Below are positions 24,706 to 35,870 of a stretch of DNA of 64,000 nt, piece after piece. The stretch comes from Rozella allomycis CSF55 (Eukaryota > Rozellomycota), in NCBI GenBank assembly GCA_000442015.1, contig KE561068.1:49518-113517 (forward strand). Reading direction: 5' to 3'. A program made the position numbers and the translations under genes. A model generated the notes under the pieces. It made no database searches. It was not told where the DNA came from and saw only the letters and a program-made list of their open reading frames with translations. Within the stretch, counting starts at the first letter, position 1; each line of letters begins with the position of its first letter.

Positions 24706-24849
24706 ATTGCGCGCTCTTTACTCATTGTCCCATTAAGAATCGTGTCATTCTGGAGAGCTATTTTCAATTTAATATTCCCATTCAAAAGGCCTCCATTGCC
24801 CCCCATTCAAGGTCTTCTTCAAAGTCTTCTTCTTGGCATGGACTGTTTG
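24706..24849 (+). pseudogene. Truncated plus-strand copy of the acidic-repeat gene family
   Basis: Bases 24706-24787 read ARSLLIVPLRIVSFWRAIF on the plus strand, a near copy of the N-terminal hydrophobic segment that the neighbouring gene encodes on the minus strand (ARSLLIVPLSIVSFWIAIF). The copy then runs into the antisense of the acidic repeats and a single N at 24850. It may be a real inverted paralogue or an assembly chimera of a multicopy family. Confidence 0.45.
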
Positions 24850-25300
24850 NTCGTTGGTACTGAACACGGACCATGTTGCATCCTTGCGTAGCCTTGCTCA
24901 TGTCGGCTTCCATGGGGGCCCATTCAAGATCTTCGTCAGAGTCTTCCTCTTGGCACTGATTTTCTGCATTAGGAGTTTGGGCTTCTTTGGCTGCAAAGTC
25001 ATCAGTGACCGTGTGTGCGTTGGTAATCTTGGCCTCCATTGGCGCCCATTCAAGGTCTTCTTCAAAGTCTTCTTCTTGGCATGGACTGTGTGAAACAGAG
25101 GTTTTATGTTTCTGGACTAAAGAATCATCTGTGATTTCCACAGTCTCTTGGGTGAAAGTTGCTTCGCAGGCACTACTTGAGGATTTGGATTCGCCATACT
25201 CTATTGGTTCCATGAACTTTTTGAATGGGAATATTAAATTGAAAATGGCTATCCAAAAGGAAACGATGCTCAATGGGACAATGAGTAAAGAGCGCGCAAT
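24706..25300. repeat. Inverted repeat with 82-nt arms (24706-24787 and 25219-25300)
   Basis: The left arm matches the reverse complement of the right arm with about seven differences in 82 positions by eye. The arms flank the minus-strand acidic-repeat gene and one N (24850). Both arms encode the same hydrophobic N-terminal segment in opposite orientations. Confidence 0.7.
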
Positions 25301-25360
25301 AAGAGTCATAGTGTTATGCATAAACATTGCGAGAATCACGTGAACTGTAAACAAACGCAA
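24782..25360 (-). CDS. Membrane-anchored or secreted acidic repeat protein (multicopy family)
   Basis: The frame reads about 190 aa up to joins at both ends. The N-terminus is strongly hydrophobic (VILAMFMHNTMTLIARS, then LLIVPLSIVSFWIAIFNLIF), consistent with a signal anchor or two membrane helices. The rest holds three copies of a 17-residue acidic unit, CQEEDFEEDLEWAPMEA, with variants (SDED; EWGAMEA) separated by 25-30 residue linkers rich in Thr and Ala. An N at 24850 falls inside the repeat tract. The 5' end at 25365 is another N, and the true start may be a downstream Met or an upstream exon. No family is known to me; a lineage-specific surface or secretory-pathway protein is one guess. 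Confidence 0.5.
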   Translation of the reverse strand: MRLFTVHVILAMFMHNTMTLIARSLLIVPLSIVSFWIAIFNLIFPFKKFMEPIEYGESKSSSSACEATFTQETVEITDDSLVQKHKTSVSHSPCQEEDFEEDLEWAPMEAKITNAHTVTDDFAAKEAQTPNAENQCQEEDSDEDLEWAPMEADMSKATQGCNMVRVQYQRXNSPCQEEDFEEDLEWGAMEAF

Positions 25361-25471
25361 ATGANGGACACGATGCTCAATGGGACAATGAGAAAAGAGC
25401 GTGCAATAAGAGTCATGGTGTTAAGCATAAACATTGCGAGAATCACGTGAACCGTAAACAAACGCAAATGA
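25265..25471. repeat. Direct 100-nt duplication either side of an N (25265-25364; 25372-25471)
   Basis: The two 100-nt copies differ at about six positions and meet at the single N at 25365. Both encode the start region of the acidic-repeat protein on the minus strand (AMFMHNTMTLIARS versus AMFMLNTMTLIARS). This is the signature of two paralogous gene copies forced together by assembly or truly in tandem. Confidence 0.75.
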
Positions 25472-25480
25472 CTATTTCAG
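25366..25480 (-). pseudogene. 5' fragment of a further copy of the acidic-repeat gene
   Basis: On the minus strand this encodes VILAMFMLNTMTLIARSFL, the hydrophobic start of the neighbouring family member, and is cut by the N at 25365. Only the N-terminal part is present. It is either a contig-end fragment or a truncated gene. The rest of the spacer to 25556 holds nothing else I can support. Confidence 0.45.
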
Positions 25481-25556
25481 AAATTCATAAGATTGTAAAA
25501 TTAGAAACTAAAGCCATTAAATACAAATCTAATTGTAAATCAATACTCAATTTATT

Positions 25557-28500
25557 TTATGAATCCTCTTCAGTCAACAACGCTCTAATACTCTTTACAA
25601 TAGCTCCAACAGATGAATCGGCCTAATAAATTATATTTGATATACTTACCGGATAAGCTATATTTTTCAACAATGGTAACACATGAATTTGGCAAGAATA
25701 CTTGAAATCCTGTTTAGAATTCTGATCCAACAAGAGCAGAGAGAATTGCTTTGAATGTTTTTTGAAGCAAGGATGGTCTTTGATATTTTCTAGTAAGAGA
25801 TTCAAAGCGCATTCAATTGAGACTAGATTAATGAGAAGACAATTATTTACAGGCAATGTTATCGATTGTAGAGATTGTGTTTTGTTTTAAAGTAAAGAGT
25901 ATTGAGATTGATTTGTTAATGTTGAAATCGTTTGACTGAATTAATAGTTTTGAATCTTCAATAGAGATAGATTGAGGGTTGTTTAGTTTAGAATCAATAA
26001 AAGATAAATCTTGTTTGAAAGAAATTTCCCAATGATAAAGAAAAGAGATTGAATCTAACAATAATTTAAGATTGAAGTTATTAGAGTTGAAATCATTTGA
26101 ATCAAAACTTGGATTGAAGCTGAATGGAGAAATATTTAAATAAAAGAGAGAATTGAAAACAATTTCCAGTTTAGTTTTTAATAAATCATTTTCAAATTCA
26201 TTTCTGCTTGGCATTCCAGTAATGTGAGGTCTAATCAACAAAGAAGATTCAATTTCTTCTTGATTGATTGGCAAAATATTCTTTTCAGTTAAACAAAAAG
26301 ATAAATTGTTTAAAATTATTTCATCAAATGATTTTGGAACTTCAATTAGATTTGAATTTCTTAAGACTATTAGAATGTTTGAGATTATTTTGATTAATTT
26401 GAGATTATTTAAACTTTTTATTTCAATTAAATAATTTTTGTTTTCTAGAATTAATTTTAATAAATTTGAATGAATTTTTTTTGTTGAAATTGAAATCATC
26501 AAAATTATTTCAAAATACGAAATTTCCAAATTATAGTTTTTAGAAATTTCAAATAAATTTAAAATTCCAAATTCTATCAATTTTTCACTTCCAATTAAAT
26601 AATTTGATAATGAAAGAAAAAAGTTTAATTTAATTTCAAAAACTTGAATATTTTTTTCATTTTGACTATTTTTTATCAATAAAGAGAAATAGTTTCTAAT
26701 TGACATTAAATTGAAGATTTTATCAATTAATTCATTTGGAAATTTCTCCATTATTTTAATCAAGAAATTTAAACAAAGACATTTAACAACTGGAATTGAT
26801 TCTAAACAATCTGAAATTATTTTATCAAAATTATTAATCAATTCATTCATTATTTTATTATAATCCAATTTCAATTCCATCAATTGATTCAACGTTGAAT
26901 ACAAAATAATCTTTTTTCTTGAAGTATTCAATCCATTCAACAACCAAACAAAGGTACTAGTACAAGTAGAACTATATCCAAGGGATACATTAGTAAACGT
27001 TGGTTGAGTATAATCTATACTATCTCTTCCACCTCTCCCATCTACATCTATACTATCAGTTTGCTCTTTAACAATGTTATTAACAATGGCAGAAACACCT
27101 TCAATAGAAATATCAAAATAACTATTCTTCCTATTCTTCACCAAAAACATCAAACAATCATTAATCTCTCCTCTATTCAACCCATGCAATGAAATAATAT
27201 TAACCAACAAACAAAAATTATTCAACAAGAGCAAATTCCCCTTTTGCTTTTCAATCATTTGATTATAAATTAAAACTTGATTCAAAATTATTGAAACTTC
27301 ACTCCCATTCACATTATTCTCTACTAAATTCTCGTGAATGCTCTTTATATCGTATATTAAACAGCCTCTATCATTCATCATCTTGAATCCCTCATATTCA
27401 TTATTCTCTTCAATCAGATTCTCTTCCTGCTCAAACAAACTCATAAACTCCATTATCAAACTATTCTCTATTCCCTCATACAGAAGTTCCATCAAATGCT
27501 TCACTTTAATCAGTTGCTCTGTTATACTCCCGAAATGTATCATCAATCCAATCTGCTTCAAAAACCATCCACTCAAAAAGATCCCATCCAAACTTTTATC
27601 AAACTTCCATCCTTGCAACTCTTCTATAAACGCATCAAATAAATTCTGCAAAATTATCGTATTATTCGGCAACATCGTCAACTCTACTAAAAAATGCTGA
27701 ATCTTTTCCTTCATTCTCACATCTCCCTGGTTCAACAATTCTTCAATCATATAATTCAACAATAAACAATTCTCATACTTAAAATACCTATTCATCATTT
27801 CAAACTCACTCTTCTTTTTTATTCCCATCGCCCAATGAACTATATTCATAACATTTGGATACTTTTCTATCATTTTCAAAAACAACTCAATAATCATAAA
27901 CGAAACCTCGCCTCCCATCTTCAATGTTTCAATAAACCCTTCAACACTCTCATTCTCTATCACTTGCACTATTCTATGCACTCTTTGCTCAACTACACTA
28001 GCCTCACTCAACCACGCTATTATCTTAACAGCAATTCTACAAATCTCAACACTCATCTCTGGCTTAATCATTCTCACAACACCAACAACACTCTCAGGCT
28101 TCAAAAACATAATCTCATACATTTTATACCTCTCCAACACAATCTCTACTAAATTCATCGCTTTCAACGTACACTCTTCATCATCATTCTCAACCAACGG
28201 ATTCACAACCATCTTCACTATCATATCATTGCTCTTCAACTTTCCTATCAAATATTCACTAGCATTTCCTTTATCTCTCTTCATTATCCAATAAAACATC
28301 TCCAAACAATTGCCAATGATTTCATTCTTTTCCTTTTCTTGTCTAAATCCCAAATAATTCACTTTCAAGAATATATTCATAACAACAAACTCTACAAATG
28401 GTACTATCCCTGGTATTCTAGATCCAGCTCCCAAACCCTCTGGTATCACCTGTTTAATCAACATTGTCAACAATTTAATAAATGACTTCATAAATGGATA

Positions 28501-30333
28501 CGTTTCATTCCTCATTTCAATTTCAAAATCAATTGCGATGGAATTCATTGAATCTCCCACAGGCAACAATTGCGCCATTTCTAAATAAGTCCAAATCTGA
28601 ATCGCTATTTCTGGAGTTCCAGAAAAACTACAAATAGCTTCAACTATCATTGCTTTCACTGAACATGGAACTCTAGTCCCAAGTAAATTAAACAACAAAT
28701 AAACAACCTTCCATTGCATATTCTCAAATATCGTTATCCTAGCAGCCACTGAATAACTACAAACATTCTTCAACACTATCAAAAACGATTCTAAAACTGG
28801 TATATCCTGCGGCGACAAATCTTGATTCAAATTGTTTCTTAAAAATTGATTACAATTATTCAATGTATAAAGCATATGATTCCATGATAAAACTGGATTC
28901 AATGGCGTAAAATTTGCACTTGATCCAAAGAACTCATGAACTGCCATTGCACATCTTTCTCCAATAGCTAAACTACCAATCACTTGTAAATACATTGGTA
29001 AAATATTCACAGATCTTGTATCACCAGCCATCTTTATAAATTGATACAATTTTCCATCTTTGTTCCAAAACACTAACCCACTCTCTGGTCTCTGAAACAC
29101 TTTTGCAATCAATTCTAAAAACAGCTCAAAATATCTATTCTCATTCTTCTTAACAGCTTCATCTTCCTCTTGCATTGTCTTCAATTTCTTTATAGCCCTA
29201 GAAAAGTTTTCAATCAATCCAACCACAAATTCTTCCAACATTGATTTAATATAATCATGAACTAGCGCAGACTCTATCTGAGCATTATTAAATGAATTCA
29301 ATATCCAAACAAACACATCCCCTTCAATACATGAATTAAACATTGAAGCCAACTTTTCTTCATTCATACCAATTAACTGGTCAATTTCAGTTCCTTTAAC
29401 ATCTCTAGCAACCTGCACATACAATGCCCATTGCAACTGCGCAATCTTATTCATTTTACCAATCTTCTCCCCAATCCTCTTCAAAAACTCAACTCCAAAC
29501 AATCCACTATTAGCCTTTTCCTCACTCGGCGTAAAATCCAAAGAAGCCATCAAACAATACACACCAATAACACTCTCATTTACACTCAACCAATCAACCA
29601 AAGACTCAATCTCCTTTTCATCAAACTGTCTCTGGTAGCTAATCTGAAACAAAACATACATCAACATTGTCCTCTCTTCCTCCAAACTCATCACATGTCT
29701 CGCATGCACATTCTCTCCAAACACCCCAAACCTACTCTCCTTGCTAACACTCTCCATCCTCTTCGCCTTTTCGCCCAGCACCCTATACATCCCAAGAATC
29801 ATCTCCACAATCCCGCTCCCATCCTCGCTCTTCGCAAGCACACGCCCCATAAACCCATCCAGCACATACCTCAGCCCAGCATTCACATTCCCATCCGTTG
29901 ACCCAACACACACATCATACATACACAGCAACATACTCATCCTCTCCCCATGATACATATTCATCACCCCCTCAACCACATTCCCGCCACCCCGCGGAAT
30001 CTGCAAAACAGCATTCAACAACTCACAACAACTAAGCTCGTTCAACTCCAAATAGTCGCTAATCAGGAGAGCCAACTGCCGGAACTCTTTCGTCGCACTA
30101 ATACTAAAACCACTCGGTAGACTAATAACACTGCCCTCGCTCTCAACACTTTTGCGGTCCTTGGCACTGCGCGACGCATTCTTCAACACTTGGCGGAATT
30201 TCGGCTCCAGATGATGCAGAAGCGTGCTCAGTGTATGAAGATCACTAGAATCGATCTCGCGCTGCGGATAGAGTCGGCGAAGAAGCGTAGAAAGATACTG
30301 AAAAGGTCGAGATAACTGTTCTAAATTTACCAT
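25557..30333 (-). CDS. NUP192: Nucleoporin NUP205/NUP192, inner-ring scaffold
   Basis: This is a large alpha-solenoid of the nuclear pore inner ring. One very long exon (1,490+ codons from 30333) is followed by two small 3' exons joined by a 28-nt and a 27-nt intron; the protein ends RALLTEEDS, about 1,570 aa. Family cues: the N-terminal ELNELSCCELLNAVLQ, then RTMLMYVLFQISYQRQFDE, and mid-protein WNHMLYTLNNCNQFLRNN with VPCSVKAMIVEAICSFSG and EIAIQIWTYLEMAQLLP. The C-terminal half is more divergent and rich in Asn, Ile and Leu, as expected from AT bias. The family call rests on remembered motif patterns. Confidence 0.82.
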
Positions 30334-30606
30334 GACCAGGGTTAAATGTTAGGGAGACTAGGAATCGTACTTGCTTGGACTGTGATACAGAAACAGAAGA
30401 TTGGAAGTGAACTTTGAAAAAAAATAAAGCTTCAAAGTATAATATTGTAGGAACCTGGCAAGTTATGCTGATTATTGGACAATTATTTCCGCCAGAATAA
30501 GTCGACCGTCGAAAGTACTTACATAGTCTGTTTTAATTTATAAATAAATAAAATAAAAATGTTAAAAAAAGGATCTAAATACCATTCCATGGCAAAGGAC
30601 AAAAAA

Positions 30607-30652
30607 GGGCACGGCCGGAATTGAACCAGCGACCATTCGATCTGCAGTCGAA
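30607..30652 (-). tRNA. 3' part of a tRNA-Cys, cut by an N
   Basis: These bases are identical to the 3' portion of the intact tRNA-Cys at 32433-32503 (anticodon loop CTGCAGA, T arm, acceptor 3' side) and stop at the N at 30653. Flanks outside the tRNA differ from those of the intact gene, so this looks like a second tRNA-Cys locus truncated by an assembly join. Confidence 0.7.
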
Positions 30653-30653
30653 N

Positions 30654-31093
30654 ACCGCTTTCGCGATTCGTAATGCGTCTGATGGCTTATTGAGTGAAGG
30701 CGATGATCAACAGAACTATTTTCGCGAAAACGGTAGAAAAGACAGAGCATTGGCCAACAAAAGAATCGCAAGAGAAATGATTGAAACAAAGCGATGGGCC
30801 TTAATGAATGAAGCACTACAAAACGATGCAGATATCTTAGATAATAAGAAAAAGAAATCACAAATAACTAAGCATAGTGTAGGATACAATTTGATAAATT
30901 TTTCTCCCTCTGAAAATGAAAAAGAAGCGATTGATTTAAAAAAGGTAAAGGGCTGATTAAACTATACTAGATGCTCCTCAAAAACAGATCAATGAAATTG
31001 TATTACAAGAACAACACGTTAAATCCAATCACAGGCTTGGAGATTAAGTCGAACGATAATATAGAAGACGATAAATGGCATAGACGATACTAA
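30654..31093 (+). CDS. Partial hypothetical protein (5' end lost at an N)
   Basis: The frame is open from the N at 30653 (AFAIRNASDGLLSEGDDQQ) to about 30952. It continues across a 26-nt GT-AG intron into a last exon encoding MLLKNRSMKLYYKNNTLNP and ITGLEIKSNDNIEDDKW, with the stop at 31091-31093. The body is charged and helical (ANKRIAREMIETKRWALMNE). The start lies on sequence not in this contig. The family was not recognised; small cytoskeletal or ciliary proteins often look like this, but that is only an impression. Confidence 0.5.
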
Positions 31094-31140
31094 TTAAACT
31101 AGTGCATTAATCACTGATTTTTTTTGTTTTCAAATTATCA

Positions 31141-32300
31141 TTATTTATTTTTACGGTTCGCATATTTTGGAAAGTGCCTCTTGATGTTGTAAAACTTCCC
31201 GATAGCTTTAGCAAGTTTTCCCCACTTCGTCTTTGGTAGTTTATTCTTTTTTCTTCCACTTGAGCTTCCATTAGGATGATCACATGCGTTCATGGCAAGG
31301 CCTCTCACACTTGGACGAATCCCCAGATGTCTTGATTTTCCAGCTTTTCCAAGATCAACATTTTGCCATTCAGGATTACTGACAGTTCCAATCACAGCGC
31401 GACAATTGATATGAAACTCCTTTGTAAAACCAGAGGGCATTTTAATATACGCGATCTCCTTCTCCAGATCTTTGGATAACAGCGTAGCCGACGTTCCAGC
31501 CGCGCGTACAAATATAGCGCCTGATCCAGGTACTTTTTCAATGCTACAAATAGTGGTTCCATCTGTTATATTTTTAAGCTCTATCATGTTGCCTTCATTT
31601 CCTTCTTTGCCATTGGTTATAATTTGTCCTTTTTTAAGGCCGTTTGTAGCTAGAATATAGGATAACTCGTCGGTAACCATATTTCGTACCAGTGCTATAT
31701 GGGCAGTTCTAAGTGGATCATAGTCGATTCTTTCAACGATCTGAGGCTCAGTTACTTCCCTCCATCGATCAAGCAACCTAATACGTTGTTTATGACCGCC
31801 CCCTATATGGCGCACTGTGATTTTACCCTATAATGCGATCTTATCAATTTTACCGTGCGGTTTCTCCCTCCCGATTTAAACTTGCGAAAAGTCAAATGCC
31901 TGGGTACTAATTGACCGTCTACAGACGTAATATCTCTTGCTCTGTATTCTACTGGCAAAACTTGCTTATGCCTAATTAATTTTGCCGCTTGTATATATTG
32001 GGATCCATTCAAATAATTCTTAAGTTTTCCTTCTTTAATTAAGGACGCAAGTATTTCTTGTTCATTCGTTGGAATTTCTAAAGGAAACTTCGGTACTGGT
32101 ATAGGTTCCAGGTACGTCTGATATCTTCGCCTTGCCTTCTGGACTTCCCTGAGCAAGTTTAGAAGTTGAGGATCTGCTTCTGCGGGATTTTTAAACGCAC
32201 TAGTTAGATAGTTATTGATAGTTATTGATGTTGAAAAATTAGACCTTAATGCAAAATTGACGAATGCTTTCATTGACAGTATTGTTTGCAAGGGTTTCAT
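31141..32300 (-). CDS. RML2: Mitochondrial large-subunit ribosomal protein uL2m
   Basis: This protein is part of the mitochondrial large ribosomal subunit near the peptidyl-transferase centre. Two exons (31854-32300, 31141-31827) with a 26-nt intron give 377 aa. The junction restores TGKITVRHIGGGHKQRIR, the invariant uL2 RNA-binding motif. The C-terminal conserved stretch includes SVRGLAMNACDHPNGSSSGR, matching the bacterial L2 peptidyl-transferase loop with its histidine. The first about 40 residues (MKPLQTILSMKAFVNFALRS) are basic and helical, as in a mitochondrial targeting peptide. Its stop lies 47 bp from that of the preceding plus-strand gene. Confidence 0.93.
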
Positions 32301-32432
32301 GATTCATCAGTAACCCAAAAGCATAACTAGTGGAAATTTGACAAAAATTTTTTAATCCTAATTCTTGATGATTTTACATTTAAGTTTAAGAAATATAAAG
32401 GCGTGAAAAAATAACAACAAAAAGTGATAAAA

Positions 32433-32503
32433 GGGCACGGCCGGAATTGAACCAGCGACCATTCGATCTGCAGTCGAAAGCTCTGCCACTGAGCTACTTA
32501 CCC
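32433..32503 (-). tRNA. tRNA-Cys (anticodon GCA)
   Basis: Seventy-one bases fold as a cloverleaf on the minus strand: D arm GCTC/GAGC, anticodon stem TTCGA/TCGAA with loop CTGCAGA (anticodon GCA, Cys), and T arm GCTGG/CCGGC with loop TTCAATT. The acceptor stem is GGGTAAG/CGTGCCC with one A-G mismatch and a T-G pair. There is no intron and no encoded CCA. Confidence 0.9.
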
Positions 32504-32680
32504 TATGAAGAAGAATAAATTCATAATAATTATTAGTAATCTTAGTGATTGATGGACATCATTTGGTATTCAAGTTAGAATGCGAATTATGGTAATAAAT
32601 TTTTTGATTATTATAATTATTTACATCTTTATTTATTCACATTGTGTTTTGTGAAATTTCGATTGTTTGTTTACAAGTTC

Positions 32681-35289
32681 ATGGCAATATATCGATTGAA
32701 GGAGTTGATAAAGTCCATTCGTGCCTGCAAAACAGCTGCAGATGAGCGAGCCCTTATAGCAAAAGAGAGTGCTGCAATAAGAACAGCGTTAAAAGAGGAC
32801 AACTTGGATAATAGGTATTACAATGTTGCAAAACTTTTGTACATACACATGCTGAATTATCCTGCACATTTTGGCCAAATAGAGTGTCTTAAACTAGTTA
32901 GCTCACCCAGATTCGCTCATAAACGCCTTGGTTATCTTGGAATTATGATGTTACTTGATGAGAATCAAGAGGTATTGATGTTGGTGACAAATTCCCTAAA
33001 AAGGTGGAAGAAATTAATGTATAAAATAGTGATATGAACAATTCTAATATGTACATTGTTGGTCTTGCCTTGTGTACCCTTGGGAATATCTCATCTGTTG
33101 AGATGGCTAGGGATTTGTGCGGAGAAGTTGAAAGATTGCTTGGATCTTCTAATTCATATATTAGAAAAAAGGTAATACTGATGGCTGAATGCAATAGGCG
33201 GCCTTGTGTGCATTGAGGATAGTTAGAAAGGTTCCCGACTTGTATGAAAATTTTGTCAGTCGATGTCGAACTTTGTTAAATGAAAGAAATCATGGTGTGT
33301 TGATGACTGGTATCACTTTGATAACTGAACAGTGTTTGATTCACAAAGATTCCTTGAATGAGTATAGAAAGGTTAGTAATTCCTTTGTTGCTAATAGATG
33401 GTACCGAGTATTGTGAGACACTTGAAGTCCCTTATCTCTGGACAAAGTTCCAGTGAACATGATGTTGGGGGAGTCGCAGATCCATTTTTACAAATAAAGA
33501 TTTTGAGACTACTGAGAATTCTTGGGAGCGCTGATGCAGAGTCATCAGAGCAAATGAATGATATTTTGGCGCAAGTAAAATTACAATTGAAATATTTAAA
33601 GGTTGCTACTAACACTGAAAGCTCAAAAAACGTTGGCAACGCCATTCTATATGAAGCGGTTTTAACTATTCTGAATATCCAAGCTGATAATTCGTTGAGA
33701 GTTATGGCGATTAACATACTTGGTAGGTTTTTAACAAACAAGGATAACAATATCCGCTATGTAGCATTGAATACTCTGACAAAGACAATAGACATTGGTA
33801 ACGCCATTTAAGTGGCTTCACGAAAGATAATAATGCAGTTCAACGCCATAGGAATATAATTATAGAATGTCTCAGGGATGCTGATATTTCTATTAAAAGG
33901 AGAGCATTGGAACTTGCTTTTGCGCTGATCAATGAAAACACTATTAGAGTTTTGGCCAGAGAACTTTTGTTATTTTTGGAAGTGGCTGATAATGAGTTTA
34001 AGGCATCCATGGTTTCCAAAATATGCCAATCAGCTGATAAATATTCACCTAATACTAGATGGTACATTGACACAGTTTTAAGAACCTTTTCAATTGCAGG
34101 TGATTTTGCAAAGGAAGAAGCAATCTTTAATTTACTTAAAACAATAGGACATGCAAAAGAAATTCAAGCTTATGCGACTTGCCAATTCTTTCAAACAATG
34201 CAGTCTGGAAATTTGCAAGTATAATGCATTTTGATTTATTAAATCCAGGAAGGGCTAGTTTTGTCTTCCCTTTGGTTAGTTGGTGAATTTGGGGAAGTTT
34301 TATTGAATGGTGGAAAAATAGAAGATGAAGATCTGGCAAAGGTAACAAAACTATTTATGGATTATATAAGTATACTGAAGATGAAGTGATTGGAGTTGTT
34401 TCTTCCATTTTGAATACTTCTGATCAATTAGCAAAGCAATACGCAATCACTGCTTTGGTTAAATTATCTTCACGATTTAAAAATTCTTCAAATGAAATAA
34501 GATCTTTAATCTCAAAGTTCCAAAGCAGTCTTGACGTTGAATTACAGCAAAGATCAGTTGAATATTCGAGTCTTTTGTCTCTTGAATCTGCTATTAAGTA
34601 TTATATGTTTTATTCGTTAAAAAAGAAACTCTATTTTGGAAAATATTCCGCCAGCCCCAATAAACAAGGAAGACATTGGGCATTCTAAAGAAAATGATGA
34701 TAAAATTACTAAAACAAAGAATGAAACAGCTGACGTATTTTTTACTCTTGCATAATTATTCTAGTTTTTACTTGAACTTGAATCACTTGGGCTAGGAGGA
34801 GCAAATCAAACGATTTCAAAACAATCAAAACCTGAAGCAACATTAGATTTAATGGCAGATATATTTGGCCAAACAATCACGTCCAAGTCACCAGCAGTGC
34901 AATCTTTTCAGGTCTACAACAATAACGGCCTTGTCATTACATTTGATCCGTTAAAAGACTCGGCTGGTAACGTAAACATTGACGTAAAGTTTCAAAACAA
35001 CTCCTCTATTATGATTTCCGATTTTCTTTTTCAAGCAGCTGTGCCGAAAGTAAGTGATGGTTAGTGAAAATGATAGTCTATGAAATTACAACTATTGCCT
35101 CCTTCTGGATCTGTCATTTTACCTTCAAACATTATAAATCAGCAAATGAAAGTATCCAATCCTTCAAATGTAATGTTAATTTAGCTAGAATTATAGGCAC
35201 CCTTGAAATTTCGTCTAAAGTGGACTTTTATTGCAAACAATTCACAAGCTGGTGACCAAATTGACTATTCCTTTCCCATTCAGATATAA
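32681..35289 (+). CDS. APL4: AP-1 clathrin adaptor, gamma-adaptin subunit
   Basis: This is the large subunit of the AP-1 complex, for clathrin sorting at the trans-Golgi and endosomes. The start is the ATG at 32681 ([20 protein letters not shown]), as in other gamma-adaptins. The armadillo trunk keeps [20 protein letters not shown], then [20 protein letters not shown], then NDILAQV. A hinge follows at about 34,700-34,850. The ear (GAE) domain starts at [18 protein letters not shown] and ends [11 protein letters not shown]. About nine short introns interrupt it; two checked ones are 26 nt (after SLK) and 27 nt (before [11 protein letters not shown]). The stop is TAA at 35287-35289. Confidence 0.93.
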
Positions 35290-35330
35290 CTCTCAATAAA
35301 TGTTTTCAACGCTGCGCCACTATTTTTCTA

Positions 35331-35815
35331 ATGGATTCAAATATTTTGTTTGATGATTACTTTGAGGTTAGAGACATAAATCCAGAAGGGAAAAAATTTG
35401 ATAAAGGTATTTCGTTACTGTAAACATTATAGTCTCCCGACTCATTGGAAAAACTGAAAACTACGATATGGATCTTATTTTAGACGTAAATACCGAAATC
35501 TATCCTATGTCTATAAAGGAAAGATTTCATTTAAGCCTTTCCCACTCACTTTCTCTTGATGGAACTCCAGACGATGGCACTTTTGATCCCCAAGCTAACG
35601 ACATGCTTGCGGATAGCTATGATTACGTCATGTTTGGTAAAATTTATAAATATGAGCCAGTTGCCTCAGGAAAAGTGTAAAACTTAAACTTATTTCAATA
35701 TAGCGCTGTGTATATATCATATGGTGGTCTTTTGATGCGCCTCGAGGGCGAATTGAGACATTTAAGTAGCTTGAATATTGGATCAAACATATATCTTTTA
35801 ATTAAAAAAATATAA
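35331..35815 (+). CDS. RPB8: RNA polymerase I/II/III common subunit RPB8
   Basis: This is a small OB-fold subunit shared by all three nuclear RNA polymerases. Three exons (35331-35406, 35433-35676, 35704-35815) total 432 nt, or 143 aa, the family length. Introns are 26 and 27 nt. Conserved stretches: FEVRDINPEGKKFDKVSRL, DMDLILDVNTEIYP, DSYDYVMFGKIYKYE, VYISYGGLLMRLEG and the terminal IYLLIKKI. The second donor is placed at GTAAAA because only that keeps the SYGG frame. It starts 41 bp downstream of the AP-1 gamma stop. Confidence 0.95.
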
Positions 35816-35870
35816 ATAAACACACCTTTAAAGTTTATTATTAGGTTTTGTTTGTTTACTCTTTCGTGAT

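Noticed and set aside
24423..24863. Plus-strand frame of about 146 codons across two Ns
   Set aside because: It crosses two assembly Ns and reads the antisense of the acidic repeats. Only the part matching the family N-terminus was kept, as a fragment.
27835..28152. Plus-strand open frames inside 26-30 kb
   Set aside because: These are antisense shadows of the long NUP192 exon; they are His/Asn/Thr-rich with no family features.
30621..30653. Frame of the partial gene extended upstream through the N
   Set aside because: The upstream codons lie in the tRNA-Cys fragment, so the Met there is an artefact of the join.
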